A stretch of 64,000 nt of DNA from Lacibacter sp. H375 (GCF_037892425.1 NZ_JBBKTT010000001.1:1550001-1614000); one strand, 5' to 3'; counted from the first letter of the stretch, positions 1-9,328 are shown. The notes: generated by a model from the letters alone, not told the origin. Program-made: numbers and translations.

Positions 1-399
1 CCAGTTATAATCTATTTCCTGCCGCACATTTTTTAAGAATTCAGGTGGCGGCACATATAAACCGCCGCCTCCAAATGCAGCACCTGGTTCAAAATGAAAA
101 TAGTAACCGGCAGTCATTCCTTTTTTCCCGTCCTTATTCATGTATGCACCCATGTTTGTTTTGTACGGGCTTTTGTCCTTACTGAAACGTACATCACGGT
201 TTATCCGGAAAATGCAATCTTTTGCAGCGAGGTGTGCAATGGAAGGATCTTTCTTACCATGTTTTTCAATTACGGTATCAATAAATGCAATGAAGTCGGC
301 TTTAGCTGCATCGTAAGCTTTACGATTTGCATCGAACCAGGGTTTGTTGTTATTCTTCTTTAAATCTTTTAGAAATTTGAGCGTGGAAAGTTGCAGCAT
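1..399 (-). CDS. DUF2461 family protein (3' end cut off by window edge)
   Basis: This frame is open from an ATG at 399 (read on the minus strand) to the window edge, giving 133 residues without a stop. The start MLQLSTLKFLKDLKKNNNKP, then PWFDANRKAYDAAK and FRINRDVRFSKDKSPYKTN, matches my recollection of the DUF2461 (TIGR02453) family. That family has an FxxxRDxRFSxDKxPYKxN core and is usually about 220 residues, so roughly 90 residues are missing. The biochemical function of the family is not known to me. The gene reads away from the AraC gene at 479-1408, which lies upstream of it on the same strand with an 80-nt gap. Confidence 0.85.
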   Translation of the reverse strand, partial: MLQLSTLKFLKDLKKNNNKPWFDANRKAYDAAKADFIAFIDTVIEKHGKKDPSIAHLAAKDCIFRINRDVRFSKDKSPYKTNMGAYMNKDGKKGMTAGYYFHFEPGAAFGGGGLYVPPPEFLKNVRQEIDYNW

Positions 400-478
400 A
401 AAAAGCGTTTTGAAAAAACAAATTGACAAAATCTTTATTGCTTTTCAAAACGCTTTGCTGTAAGAATAGTTTAAACGG

Positions 479-1408
479 CTATGCACATATTTTACCGGGC
501 GGTACGCCATAGACTTTTTTGAATGACTTTATGAGGCAATTCGGGTCTTCATACCCGAGCTCATAAGCCACTTGTGCAACTGAACGCCGTGAGTCTTGAA
601 TAATATTCCTTGCCAGCATCATTTTTTGTTCCAGGTAATATTCATAAATCGGTTTGCCATGTACATTTTTAAAATGTCTTTTGAGTGAACTGAGACTCAT
701 ATTGTATTCCCTGGCAAAAATGATAAGGTCAGGGAGGTTACTTTTCAGAAACATTGACAGGCGTGCTCCGAGATCATGCATTTCCTTGGTATAAGAGTAT
801 TTTTTGGGTGTAGCTGCATTAAATGCTGAGAAGTCGGCTGATGAGAAAAATTTTTCGATCAGTGATAATACATTAACACGCAGTCGGAGGATGTTTACGT
901 GCTCATTTTGTTGTGTGATCTCCTTAATTGCTTTCAGGTAGTATAACATATCAATTTTCATTAAGGTTGGATTGTCTGCAATATTGAATAGAATCGGAAG
1001 CATATCAATATATGCAGCAAATGCGTCTGCAGAACAGTTGTAGTTGGATTTGATCCAGTTACTGTTGATGATAAAAACAAAAATCTCTTTTTGTGATACT
1101 GGTGTTTCTTTATGAGCAAACTCGCTATAAAAGAAACGCTTAACAGGCCCTTCATAATTAGTATTGTAATAGGCAGACAGTTGCTTACCTGTTTCATCGT
1201 TTGGGCAATAAGCAAAAAAGTAATCGTTGTCTTTAATGTTGGCGCTCAGCAGGAATCCGAAAGATTCAGCATCGGGATCATTCAGAAGCATGTGTCTTAA
1301 AATGAGGCCTTCTTCAAGTTGGTAGTCTTTTAAGCAATAGGCAGGTTGGGACAAAATAGCTTTTAATGCTGTTTTTTGTACTGAAAGGTTGGTGAAAGAT
1401 TGTGGCAT
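479..1408 (-). CDS. AraC family transcriptional regulator
   Basis: 309 residues. The last ~100 carry a double helix-turn-helix of the AraC/XylS type: YNMSLSSLKRHFKNVHGKP is the first helix pair, and VAQVAYELGYEDPNCLIKSF with KKVYGVPPGK is the typical second half. The N-terminal ~200 residues are not a recognisable cupin and resemble the effector part of many Bacteroidota AraC proteins of unknown ligand. The ATG at 1408 fits the ORF well. The gene is divergent from the calcium-repeat surface protein at 1798 across a 389-nt gap containing a 21-bp-spaced direct repeat. It is therefore a candidate regulator of that unit, which is inference from position only. Confidence 0.9.
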   Translation of the reverse strand: MPQSFTNLSVQKTALKAILSQPAYCLKDYQLEEGLILRHMLLNDPDAESFGFLLSANIKDNDYFFAYCPNDETGKQLSAYYNTNYEGPVKRFFYSEFAHKETPVSQKEIFVFIINSNWIKSNYNCSADAFAAYIDMLPILFNIADNPTLMKIDMLYYLKAIKEITQQNEHVNILRLRVNVLSLIEKFFSSADFSAFNAATPKKYSYTKEMHDLGARLSMFLKSNLPDLIIFAREYNMSLSSLKRHFKNVHGKPIYEYYLEQKMMLARNIIQDSRRSVAQVAYELGYEDPNCLIKSFKKVYGVPPGKICA

Positions 1409-1602
1409 TTTCTTCAGGTTTGGTTAGGTAATCAATCTTCAAAGGATATTTACGAAACATAATATTAAAGAGATTTCCAATTAAAAAAAAAAGGAGAAAT
1501 ACTCTTTTTGAGCTTGCTAAATTCTTATATCAATGACGCATAGGTAGTTACACTTAGTTGATTTTTTATGAAAACCTGAAGGCCAAATACAGTTTTCTAA
1601 AG

Positions 1603-1641
1603 CTTGGACTTTTAGGTGTATTACTTGAACTTTTAGTGTAT
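1603..1641. promoter_or_regulatory. Direct repeat, possible AraC-type operator
   Basis: Two near-identical copies of CTTGRACTTTTAG(G)TGTAT start at 1603 and 1624, so they are offset by 21 bp, two turns of the helix. This is the geometry of AraC half-sites and also of LytTR sites. They lie in the 389-nt gap between the AraC gene (start 1408) and the surface protein (start 1798). The rest of the gap is AT-rich and contains AAACTTTG near 1666-1673, a weak match to the Bacteroidota -7 box TAnnTTTG. No small gene was seen. The operator role is inferred. Confidence 0.45.
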
Positions 1642-1797
1642 AGCAATCCTTAAAAAAGCGAGCAAACTTTGTATGGTCAGTTATTATTATTCGATTCTGC
1701 AGTTTCTCTTTTTAATCTGTATACCTATCAAATTCCGCTAATGTAAAATCGTACTCTATCCTGTGAGGCCATAATTATAACCTCTAAAAAAATAATT

Positions 1798-4700
1798 ATG
1801 TCTCAATTTTTACATCTCGCAAAGAGAGGGCTGCTCTTTATGCTCATTTCTTTGTGGATCCTCCCTGCTTTCGCTCAAAATGGCAGTGAATGTTATAAAC
1901 CAATTACCGGTTTTGGTACCCAGGTTAATCCAATCAGGAACTCACTCATCTGTCTTGATTGCGACCGCACAGGTATCAACAATGTAACAGATGCTGACAA
2001 AAACAATTTCGCAAACCTATCGCAATTTGCTTCGCTTGTTAACGGTAACGGTATTACTGTAAAGCAAACATCGGCTGATTATCCTGCAGGTTATTATGCC
2101 GGATTTGTTGTTGCATTAGGAAACGATCTCAATGTAAACGTGTTGAATGCAATCAGCATCTCAACATATAAGGATGATGTGTTACAGCAAACCGCAACAG
2201 GCGTAACATTGAAAGCAACACCCGTTTTGGGTGGCAGCACCGGACGTGCCTATCTCTATTTTGAAACAAGCCAGTCATTTGATGAAGTGCGTTTTATATT
2301 TTCTTCAACTGCCTCAGTACTTAGCGAAGTAAGAGTGTATTACGCTATGGCATTTGATCCCAATTGCGGCACACTTGAAAACAATGCAATTTGTGATGAT
2401 GCCATTCAAGGCAATGGCACTACTGTTACTTACAATGGTGGTCTTGTTTGTGCATTATGTGCTTTGATCAACAGTAACAACCTTGTTGATGCAGATAAAA
2501 ATAACTACGCCACATTAACCATGCCTGCTGCTGCACTCAGTACAGTATCTGTGGGTGTGTTAGATGAAAAAAATATTTATCCTGCAGGTAATAAAGCAGG
2601 TTTTGTAATTGCGCCTGACCAGGCAAATACTATTCTTGATGCTAACCTCTTAAATACGATCACTATTGAAACTTATTTATTCGGCACTTTGCAGGAGTCG
2701 CAAACCTTCAGCAGCGGAAGTGGATTGTTGAGTGTATCGGCTCTTGGCTTCAATTCAAATCAAAAAATTAAGCTTGGCTTTACTACAACAAAAAACTTCA
2801 ATGAAGTTAAGCTGCGTGTGAACCAGCCTGTTGGCGTTACATTAGGTGCGCTTCGTATTTTCTACGCATTTGAAGAACCTAATGGTTGCGGCGATTGCAC
2901 ACAGGCTTTAACAACAGACAAGCCTTCACCTTATACAGGCGAAATCGTTGGCTCTGCCACAGGTTTCTATGGAAGTTTATTGTCTCTTGGTTCCATTTCA
3001 AATACAAGCAACATTGTAACTCCTTCTTTAACCGATTATGCAAGCTATAATCCATTGCTGAATCTGTTAGGCGGCGGCGCAAGATTTACTGTGCAGAACG
3101 ATGGTCCGCTGTTTCCTGCAAACAGTTTTGCTGGGTTCGTAATCGCTAAAGAAGGAGCTCTTGTTGATGTAAGCTTACTTGGCGGTGTAAAGATCCGTGT
3201 ATTTAACGGCAGTACGTTTGTTGAAGAAAAAACAGGAGCTGCATTACTCACTGCGGGCGTGTTAAGTGGTTCTGCAGGGTTAACTACATTGGGCTTTACG
3301 CCATCTGCACAATTTAACCGCATCCAGATCCAGTTTGATCAAGGGTTGCTTGGTGCAAGTCTCGGTGGTAATTACCGCATCTATTATGCTTTCGTTATTA
3401 CTGATGTTGATGGCGATGGTACACCTGATTGTTTTGATGCCTGCCCAAGTGGCGACAACAGTATCGATACAGATGGTGATGGAATTCCTGATGCTTGTGA
3501 TAACTGCAATGGCAACAGTTTCAAATCTCCAATAAAAGATACAGATGCTGATGGTGTTGCTGATGCTTGCGATGCAGACAGCGATAACGATGGTATTGCA
3601 GATGTGGTGGAAGATGCTAATAACGATGGCGATCCAACCAACGATGATTTTGATGGTGATGGTGTTCCGAACTACCAGGATCTTGATAGTGATAACGATG
3701 GCATTAATGATATTAACGAATCAGGTATTGATGCGGCCACCGTCGCAACTTTGGATGCAGATAATGACGGTGTAATCGATGCATCTGTGCCAAAAGGCAA
3801 CAACGGTATGGCCAACGCTGTTGAAACAAATGATAACAGCAATGCATCTGTCAACTACACATTAAAGAATACAGATGGCGATGCCAAACCAGATTACCTC
3901 GATCTTGATAGTGATAATGATGGCATTAATGATATTATTGAAAGTGGTCATCCTGGATTGATCGATGCAAACAATGATGGTGTTGTTGATGGACCTGATG
4001 CTGATGGTGACGGAATCCAGGATAGTGCTGATGGAAATGATGCAGTGTTTGGCGATGCAAACAACCCTGCAGTAAAAGATACCGACGGTGATAGCGTTCC
4101 TGATTTCCGTGATCTTGATAGTGATAACGATGGCATCAATGATATTATCGAAAGCGGTCATCCCGGATTAATCGATGCAAACGATGATGGTATTGTTGAT
4201 GGGCCAGATGCAGATGGCGATGGCATTCAAGATAGTGCTGATGGCAATGATGCTGTATTTGGTGATGCAAATGAAACAGCACCAAAAGATACAGATGGCG
4301 ATAATGTTCCTGACTTCCGTGATCTTGATAGTGACAACGATGGTATTAACGATATTATCGAAAGCGGTCACCCAGGCTTGATCGATGCAAATAACGATGG
4401 TGTTGTTGACGGACCTGATGCGGACGGTGATGGTATTCAGGATAGTGCCGATGGAAATGATGCAGTATTTGGCGATGCCGGTGAAATTGCACCAAGAGAT
4501 ACAGATGGCGATAATGTTCCTGACTTCCGTGATCTTGATAGCGATAACGATGGTATTGGGGACTTAGTTGAAAGTGGTCACCCCGGATTAATTGATGCGG
4601 ATAATGATGGTGTGGTCGATGGACCTGATGCGGATGGCGATGGTATTCAGGATAGCGCAGATGGTAATGATAACCTGTTTGGTGATGCTGCTACACCTGC

Positions 4701-5367
4701 ACCAAAAGATACAGATGCTGATGGTACACCAGACTACCGAGATCTTGACAGTGACAATGATGGTACTAAAGATATTGTTGAGGGCGGTCATGGTTTCCTT
4801 GATCAGGACGGCGACGGAAGAGTTGATAATCCAACAGATCCTGATGGTGACGGTATCGCTAACAATGGCGGATTAGATACCAAGCCGAACGAATTTGGTG
4901 GTATTGCCTCTCCTGCAGTGCCGGATTTAACACCTTCTACTCGTGTTTCATCAACGGGCTTTAGCATTGCCAGTCAAACAGAACGAGTGATTGTAATAGA
5001 CGTAAGTGAAATTGCAGGCAATCCAACAAATAACGCAGCCGTTCCTGTACGTGTACGTGTTTTAAAATCAGACAATTTTGTTTATACGTTTGATGATGCA
5101 GCTTCATCAGCCAATGTGCCGGGATTAATAACTGTAAATAATGCCGATTGGGATTTAACTACCAATTCAAGTACACAAATGCTTTTTACACTAAAACCTG
5201 GTAAAAACATCAGTGCATCAGGCTTAAGTTCAATTGCAGTGAAGTTGAAAGTAGTGACCGGTGCATCACGTGGTACAGATAATTTCAACGTATCGATCAT
5301 AGCCGGTTCTGGTACAGAAACCAATTTCAATAATAACCTTGTTGACCGTATTCTTAATATTTTCTAA
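1798..5367 (+). CDS. Large secreted protein with three homologous N-terminal domains and Asp-rich calcium (TSP3-type) repeats
   Basis: 1189 residues. Residues 1-27 form a signal peptide ending in PAFAQ. Three homologous ~170-residue domains follow (about 35-195, 196-365, 366-535), each with a PAGxxAGFVxA-like motif and closing in YYA/FYA/YYAF. I do not recognise their family. From about residue 537 come thrombospondin type-3-like Ca-binding motifs (DxDGDGxPD, DLDSDNDGIND), including exact 70-residue repeats at 691-970. The last ~130 residues are a beta-sandwich-like segment. The protein ends in RILNIF with no clear T9SS sorting domain. The next gene starts 26 nt later and does carry one, so the two probably form an operon. 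A cell-surface or matrix adhesin role is inference. Confidence 0.8.
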   Translation: MSQFLHLAKRGLLFMLISLWILPAFAQNGSECYKPITGFGTQVNPIRNSLICLDCDRTGINNVTDADKNNFANLSQFASLVNGNGITVKQTSADYPAGYYAGFVVALGNDLNVNVLNAISISTYKDDVLQQTATGVTLKATPVLGGSTGRAYLYFETSQSFDEVRFIFSSTASVLSEVRVYYAMAFDPNCGTLENNAICDDAIQGNGTTVTYNGGLVCALCALINSNNLVDADKNNYATLTMPAAALSTVSVGVLDEKNIYPAGNKAGFVIAPDQANTILDANLLNTITIETYLFGTLQESQTFSSGSGLLSVSALGFNSNQKIKLGFTTTKNFNEVKLRVNQPVGVTLGALRIFYAFEEPNGCGDCTQALTTDKPSPYTGEIVGSATGFYGSLLSLGSISNTSNIVTPSLTDYASYNPLLNLLGGGARFTVQNDGPLFPANSFAGFVIAKEGALVDVSLLGGVKIRVFNGSTFVEEKTGAALLTAGVLSGSAGLTTLGFTPSAQFNRIQIQFDQGLLGASLGGNYRIYYAFVITDVDGDGTPDCFDACPSGDNSIDTDGDGIPDACDNCNGNSFKSPIKDTDADGVADACDADSDNDGIADVVEDANNDGDPTNDDFDGDGVPNYQDLDSDNDGINDINESGIDAATVATLDADNDGVIDASVPKGNNGMANAVETNDNSNASVNYTLKNTDGDAKPDYLDLDSDNDGINDIIESGHPGLIDANNDGVVDGPDADGDGIQDSADGNDAVFGDANNPAVKDTDGDSVPDFRDLDSDNDGINDIIESGHPGLIDANDDGIVDGPDADGDGIQDSADGNDAVFGDANETAPKDTDGDNVPDFRDLDSDNDGINDIIESGHPGLIDANNDGVVDGPDADGDGIQDSADGNDAVFGDAGEIAPRDTDGDNVPDFRDLDSDNDGIGDLVESGHPGLIDADNDGVVDGPDADGDGIQDSADGNDNLFGDAATPAPKDTDADGTPDYRDLDSDNDGTKDIVEGGHGFLDQDGDGRVDNPTDPDGDGIANNGGLDTKPNEFGGIASPAVPDLTPSTRVSSTGFSIASQTERVIVIDVSEIAGNPTNNAAVPVRVRVLKSDNFVYTFDDAASSANVPGLITVNNADWDLTTNSSTQMLFTLKPGKNISASGLSSIAVKLKVVTGASRGTDNFNVSIIAGSGTETNFNNNLVDRILNIF
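3868..4707 (+). repeat. Four tandem 210-bp coding repeats (70 aa each)
   Basis: Units begin at 3868, 4078, 4288 and 4498, and a diverged fifth begins at 4708, so the period is exactly 210 bp. Each unit encodes DTDGDxxPDFRDLDSDNDG, then INDIIESGHPGLIDANNDG, then VVDGPDADGDGIQDSADGND. Copies are close to identical in protein but differ at many third codon positions, for example GATGGC against GACGGT. The array is therefore not a brand-new duplication, or it is maintained by selection on the protein. Confidence 0.95.
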
Positions 5368-5393
5368 TTCTAACAACCTCTAAATTCTTTTAT

Positions 5394-6500
5394 ATGAAAA
5401 CGATTTTATCATATAGCATAGCACTTGTATTAAGTACAATACTTTTCATTAACTCATCCGTTGCCCAATTAACGGCAACAGATGCAGATCCTGCGGTGAT
5501 TACAATAACTCAACAATCGCCAACAGACCCTTCGCCTATTGGTACAAACATCGCCGGAAACACAGTGTTTAAATTCAGAGTGGCAAATAACAGTGCCGTG
5601 CCCGGTGTAACTGGTACAATACCTGCCGGTGCATTAACTTATACTGTACAGTTCAACCCCTTTTACAACTTTATAAGCTTGGTTGCTACTTCACAGTTTT
5701 CGGTAACCTACAGTGATGCTTCGAACTATGTAATGCAGTTGACTAACAGTGTACCGCTTGAAGCTGGCGATGTGTTCGATTTTTATCTTAACGTTAAGCC
5801 AACGTCAAATACAACTACACCTGCTGGCGAAATTGTAACCCTGAATGTAGACCGTACAGTGCCTATTACTACAGCTAACGCATCAACAGGTAACGATAAT
5901 GTAAGTAAAAGTTTTACTGTTGCAGCTGGGGCTTCGTTGCCGGTACGTTCAGTTCATTTAGGAAGCACAAGTAATGCCTCAACTGTGAAACTGAAATGGG
6001 TAACTGAAAGTGAATACAATACCGAAAAATTTGTGATTGAACGTAGCGTTGATGGCCGTAGCTTTTCTGCAATTGGCGAATCAAAAGCTGCTGGTAACAC
6101 TTCATCATCTACATCTTACACTTCATCTGATGATATAAGAACAATTGCAACAAAGCCGGTTTTGTTTTATCGTATTAAAGTGGTTGACACAGATGGTAAA
6201 TACAGTTATTCTAATACGATTGCTATCCGGCTTGTAAAACAAGCAAAAGCGCAGGTTTGGCCAAGCCCATTCAGCAGCCAGTTAAATGTTCAGGTTGAGC
6301 AAGAAGAAGGCGCTACATTGGAAGTGAAGATCTACAACATGACAGGTGTAATGGTCTATAATAAACGCCAGGTAACAACCGCAGGTACTAACACCATTCA
6401 GTTGGTTGACCAGGTAAGCAAATTATCAGGCGGTATTTATGTGATTGAACTTGTATCAAACAACAGCAAGATTTATTCAGAAACAATCATCAAACAGTAA
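5394..6500 (+). CDS. Secreted protein with T9SS type A C-terminal sorting domain
   Basis: 368 residues. A signal peptide (MKTILSYSIALVLSTILF, ending near SSVAQ) is followed by a ~150-residue beta-rich domain of unknown family. A middle segment (LKWVTESEYNTEKFVIERS, with FYRIKVVDTDGKYSYSN) is of the fibronectin III-like type common before sorting domains in Bacteroidota. The last ~80 residues (QVWPSPFSSQLNVQV, KIYNMTGVMV, LSGGIYVIEL) are a T9SS type A sorting domain, predicting export through the type IX secretion system and surface attachment or release. It lies 26 nt after the calcium-repeat protein and is probably co-transcribed. A role as surface partner or anchor for that protein is inference. 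Confidence 0.85.
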   Translation: MKTILSYSIALVLSTILFINSSVAQLTATDADPAVITITQQSPTDPSPIGTNIAGNTVFKFRVANNSAVPGVTGTIPAGALTYTVQFNPFYNFISLVATSQFSVTYSDASNYVMQLTNSVPLEAGDVFDFYLNVKPTSNTTTPAGEIVTLNVDRTVPITTANASTGNDNVSKSFTVAAGASLPVRSVHLGSTSNASTVKLKWVTESEYNTEKFVIERSVDGRSFSAIGESKAAGNTSSSTSYTSSDDIRTIATKPVLFYRIKVVDTDGKYSYSNTIAIRLVKQAKAQVWPSPFSSQLNVQVEQEEGATLEVKIYNMTGVMVYNKRQVTTAGTNTIQLVDQVSKLSGGIYVIELVSNNSKIYSETIIKQ

Positions 6501-6533
6501 TGTATAAATGTTTAGTCCGTTTTTAGAGGTTCC

Positions 6534-6570
6534 AAAAAAAGGCCATACAGAAATGTGTGGCCTTATTGTT
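6534..6570. terminator. Hairpin terminator between convergent genes
   Basis: GGCCATAC (6541-6548) pairs with GTGTGGCC (6555-6562), with one G-T pair. A run of seven A precedes it, which becomes T7 on the minus strand. It should stop the endonuclease-like gene at 6592 and probably also the surface-protein operon from the left. Confidence 0.75.
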
Positions 6571-6591
6571 TGCTATTTGTTATTAATAAAA

Positions 6592-7161
6592 TTAAACTGC
6601 TCCCCAGTTTTCGCCGCTTCTTATCCTGTACAAGGTCATTTCACTTACGCTGTACTTTTTTGCCAACTGCTTGTAAGTAACACTACGGTTAGGGTCCTGA
6701 ATAATTTTTTTGATGGTCTTAACCTGTACCGGAGAAAGCTTCAATCCTTTTTGTGTGCTGCTGCGTTCTTTCTGTAATTTTTTATAAGCGATCTTTTGCG
6801 GGCTTTTTTGTTGATGAGCAGACATTTGCTCAAGCGTTGCCCATTTCAGATTGGCTGCACGATTATCTTTTTTGTTATGATTGAGGTGAATCACAAACTT
6901 ATTTTTTGCTGATTGTTTCGCACAAAAAAGTTTTGCTACTTCACGGTGCAGATAGATCGTTCCTTTATTGTCTGCCCGGTGCAGGTTTAACGTACGGTAA
7001 CCGGTTGTAATGGAACCATTGAGTAATTTTCCATCTTCTGAAACATCAGAAGTAAAACTGGCACAACGGCCGAGATTTGAAACAGCATATTTGCGTCGTA
7101 ATTGTTTCCAACCGGCAAATTGCAATTGTTTCCATTTTTCTCCGGGAAGTTTCTTAATCAT
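6592..7161 (-). CDS. NUMOD4/HNH endonuclease-like protein
   Basis: 189 residues. Residues ~8-50 match NUMOD4 (EKWKQLQFAGWKQL, YAVSNLGR). Residues ~70-115 match an HNH_3-type nuclease core (LHREVAKLFC, then VIHLNHNKKDNRAANLKW, with the LxHxNxxKxDNRxxNLxW pattern). The C-terminus (LSPVQVKTIKKII, YKQLAKKYSVSEMTLYRIRS) is a small helix-turn-helix, as in NUMOD DNA-binding modules. Such genes are usually homing endonucleases of phages, introns or inteins. Here the gene is free-standing between a T9SS protein and ligA, with no intron or prophage visible. It could be a domesticated or orphan homing gene, and activity is not shown by the sequence. Confidence 0.82.
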   Translation of the reverse strand: MIKKLPGEKWKQLQFAGWKQLRRKYAVSNLGRCASFTSDVSEDGKLLNGSITTGYRTLNLHRADNKGTIYLHREVAKLFCAKQSAKNKFVIHLNHNKKDNRAANLKWATLEQMSAHQQKSPQKIAYKKLQKERSSTQKGLKLSPVQVKTIKKIIQDPNRSVTYKQLAKKYSVSEMTLYRIRSGENWGAV

Positions 7162-7225
7162 ACAAAAAGATTGGAGATATTAAATATACAACAGCAAACC
7201 CTGTACCTGCAAGTGAAATCCTATA

Positions 7226-9328
7226 TTAATTTTTTAACAGTGCCAGGAATTCTTCTTCTGTTATAATTTTTACTGTGCTGATCTTCTTTGCTTTTTCCAG
7301 CTTGCTGCCTGCATCTTCACCCACAACAAGATAATTTAATTTCGCACTCACACCACTCAGTATACTTCCACCATGTTCTTCTGCCATTTGCTCTGCAACA
7401 CTTCTCTTCAAGGTAGGCAATGTTCCTGTAAATAAAAAAGTAACGCCTGTTAAATTGCCTTCATGTTTACTTTCTTTCTGCTCGTTCTTTAATTGCAAAC
7501 CAAGTTCTTCCAGTTCTTTCAATAATTGCAGGTTCTGTTGGTTGCTGAAAAAATCATGAATACTTCCTGCAACTCTCGGACCAATATCTTCCAACTGTTG
7601 TAATTCTTCCAAAGTTTTTCCGGCAATATCTAAAAGATGTTTGGTTGAATTAGCTAATGTCTTTGCAGTTGCTTCGCCCACAAAACGAATACCCAGTGCA
7701 TAGATCAAACGGAATAACGGTTGCTTCTTTGAGTTTTCAATTGCCGTTTGCAGATTATCAACACTCTTTGCGCCGTAACCCTCTAATGCTTTTATCTTAT
7801 CATATGGCAAACGATATAACGATGGAATGTCTTTCAAAAAACCGAGTTCATAAAACTTCCGAACATTCGCATCGCCCATACCACGAATATCCATGGCATC
7901 TTTACTGTTGAAATGAATAATGCGTTCAACTACCTGCGCTTCACATTGATAATTATTGCAACGCCACACAGCTTCTTCTTCCGGCTTTACCAACACACTG
8001 TTACAAACAGGGCAATGTGTGGGGAAGATGATCTTTTCTTCCTTACCTGTACGCAGCTCAGCCATTGATTTAACGATGTAAGGAATTACATCACCTGCAC
8101 GTTCTACCAAAACAGTATCGCCCAGCATCAGGTCTTTCTCGGCAATAAAATCCTGGTTATGTAATGAGATACTCGTTACCGTTACACCACCAATTGCAAC
8201 CGGATCGATTTTGGCAACCGGGGTAACTGCACCTGTGCGACCAACCTGATATTCAACTGCACGGAGCTTACTGGTTCCCTGTCTTGCTTTGAATTTATAA
8301 GCAATTGCCCAGCGTGGGTGATGGCTCGTCATCCCCATTTGATCCTGCAACTGCAGATCATTGACTTTAATTACCATGCCATCAATTTCATACGGCAACG
8401 TATCACGTTTCTGTTCAAACTCGTTGCAGTAGTCAATTACTTCCTGTATGCCTTTGCAGATCTTTTTTTCTTTTTCAGGACTACGGAAGCCAAGCTCCCA
8501 CATCATTTTCAATGCGCCACTATGCGTGTGTAATACATCGTATGTCGATTGTTTTCGGTCAACCATTGCCACATATCCAACATGATATAAAAAAGCTTCA
8601 AGATTTCTGCGGGCAACTTCTTTTGCATCTTTTATACGTAAGCTACCGCTGGCTGCATTACGTGGATTTGCAAGTGGAGGTAGATTATCTTCAGCCAGTT
8701 GATCGTTATAGGCTTTAAAATTTTTCTTACTCATCAATATCTCTCCACGTATTTCAATTTGTTTGATGGCGAACTTCGAAAAATCAGCGGATAATGGAAT
8801 GGACCGTATCTGCCGTACATTGGTGGTGATCTCTTCGCCTTCAGTTCCATCGCCACGGGTGGCAGCACGAACCAATTTATCATCTTCATAAATAAGAGAA
8901 ATACTGGCACCATCAAATTTGGGCTCTACACAATATTCAATATTATCGAGGCCGCTTGCTTCTTTTGCTTTACGATCCCAATCAATAAGATCATCTGCAT
9001 CGTATGAGTTTTCAAGGCTGAGCATCGGGACAAGATGCTGTACTTTCTTAAAGTCATTTCCCAAGCCTTTTGCTACACGTTGAGTAGGTGAGTCGCTTGT
9101 AATGAGCGAAGGGTTGGCAGCTTCGATCTTTTCCAACGCTTTGTATAACTGGTCATATTCAAAATCGCTGATGAGCGGATCGTTCTGAATATAATAACGA
9201 TATTCATGAAAGCGAAGAGCGCTTCTCAATTCTTCGAGTTGTTCTTCTTTGATAGATGAACTTTTCAGTTGATGCAGTAGGCTTGTCGTGCTTTGCTGCA
9301 ATTGCTTGGTATTATCGGCTGAATACAT
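7226..9328 (-). CDS. ligA: NAD-dependent DNA ligase LigA
   Basis: 700 residues from the ATG at 9328. An upstream TTG-started extension of 16 hydrophobic residues is not typical and was not used. The adenylation site is EPKFDGAS with catalytic Lys137, after the NAD-binding Ia region (HEYRYYIQNDPLISDFEYD). The OB fold, a four-Cys zinc finger (C439, C442, C457, C462), helix-hairpin-helix repeats (~470-600) and a C-terminal BRCT domain (TGVTFLFTGTLPTLKRS, LVVGEDAGSKLEKAKK) follow in the normal order. Length matches the family. It seals nicks during replication and repair using NAD+ and is normally essential. It is divergent from the amidohydrolase at 9500. Confidence 0.97.
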   Translation of the reverse strand: MYSADNTKQLQQSTTSLLHQLKSSSIKEEQLEELRSALRFHEYRYYIQNDPLISDFEYDQLYKALEKIEAANPSLITSDSPTQRVAKGLGNDFKKVQHLVPMLSLENSYDADDLIDWDRKAKEASGLDNIEYCVEPKFDGASISLIYEDDKLVRAATRGDGTEGEEITTNVRQIRSIPLSADFSKFAIKQIEIRGEILMSKKNFKAYNDQLAEDNLPPLANPRNAASGSLRIKDAKEVARRNLEAFLYHVGYVAMVDRKQSTYDVLHTHSGALKMMWELGFRSPEKEKKICKGIQEVIDYCNEFEQKRDTLPYEIDGMVIKVNDLQLQDQMGMTSHHPRWAIAYKFKARQGTSKLRAVEYQVGRTGAVTPVAKIDPVAIGGVTVTSISLHNQDFIAEKDLMLGDTVLVERAGDVIPYIVKSMAELRTGKEEKIIFPTHCPVCNSVLVKPEEEAVWRCNNYQCEAQVVERIIHFNSKDAMDIRGMGDANVRKFYELGFLKDIPSLYRLPYDKIKALEGYGAKSVDNLQTAIENSKKQPLFRLIYALGIRFVGEATAKTLANSTKHLLDIAGKTLEELQQLEDIGPRVAGSIHDFFSNQQNLQLLKELEELGLQLKNEQKESKHEGNLTGVTFLFTGTLPTLKRSVAEQMAEEHGGSILSGVSAKLNYLVVGEDAGSKLEKAKKISTVKIITEEEFLALLKN

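Noticed and set aside
3868-4707. Regular repeats considered as a CRISPR array
   Set aside because: Period is 210 bp, units are contiguous coding sequence in one frame, and there are no unique spacers.
3335-4876. Several ORFs on both strands inside the calcium-repeat gene
   Set aside because: Shadows of the repetitive GAT-rich coding frame. Low-complexity Met/Val- or Ser/Pro-rich translations.
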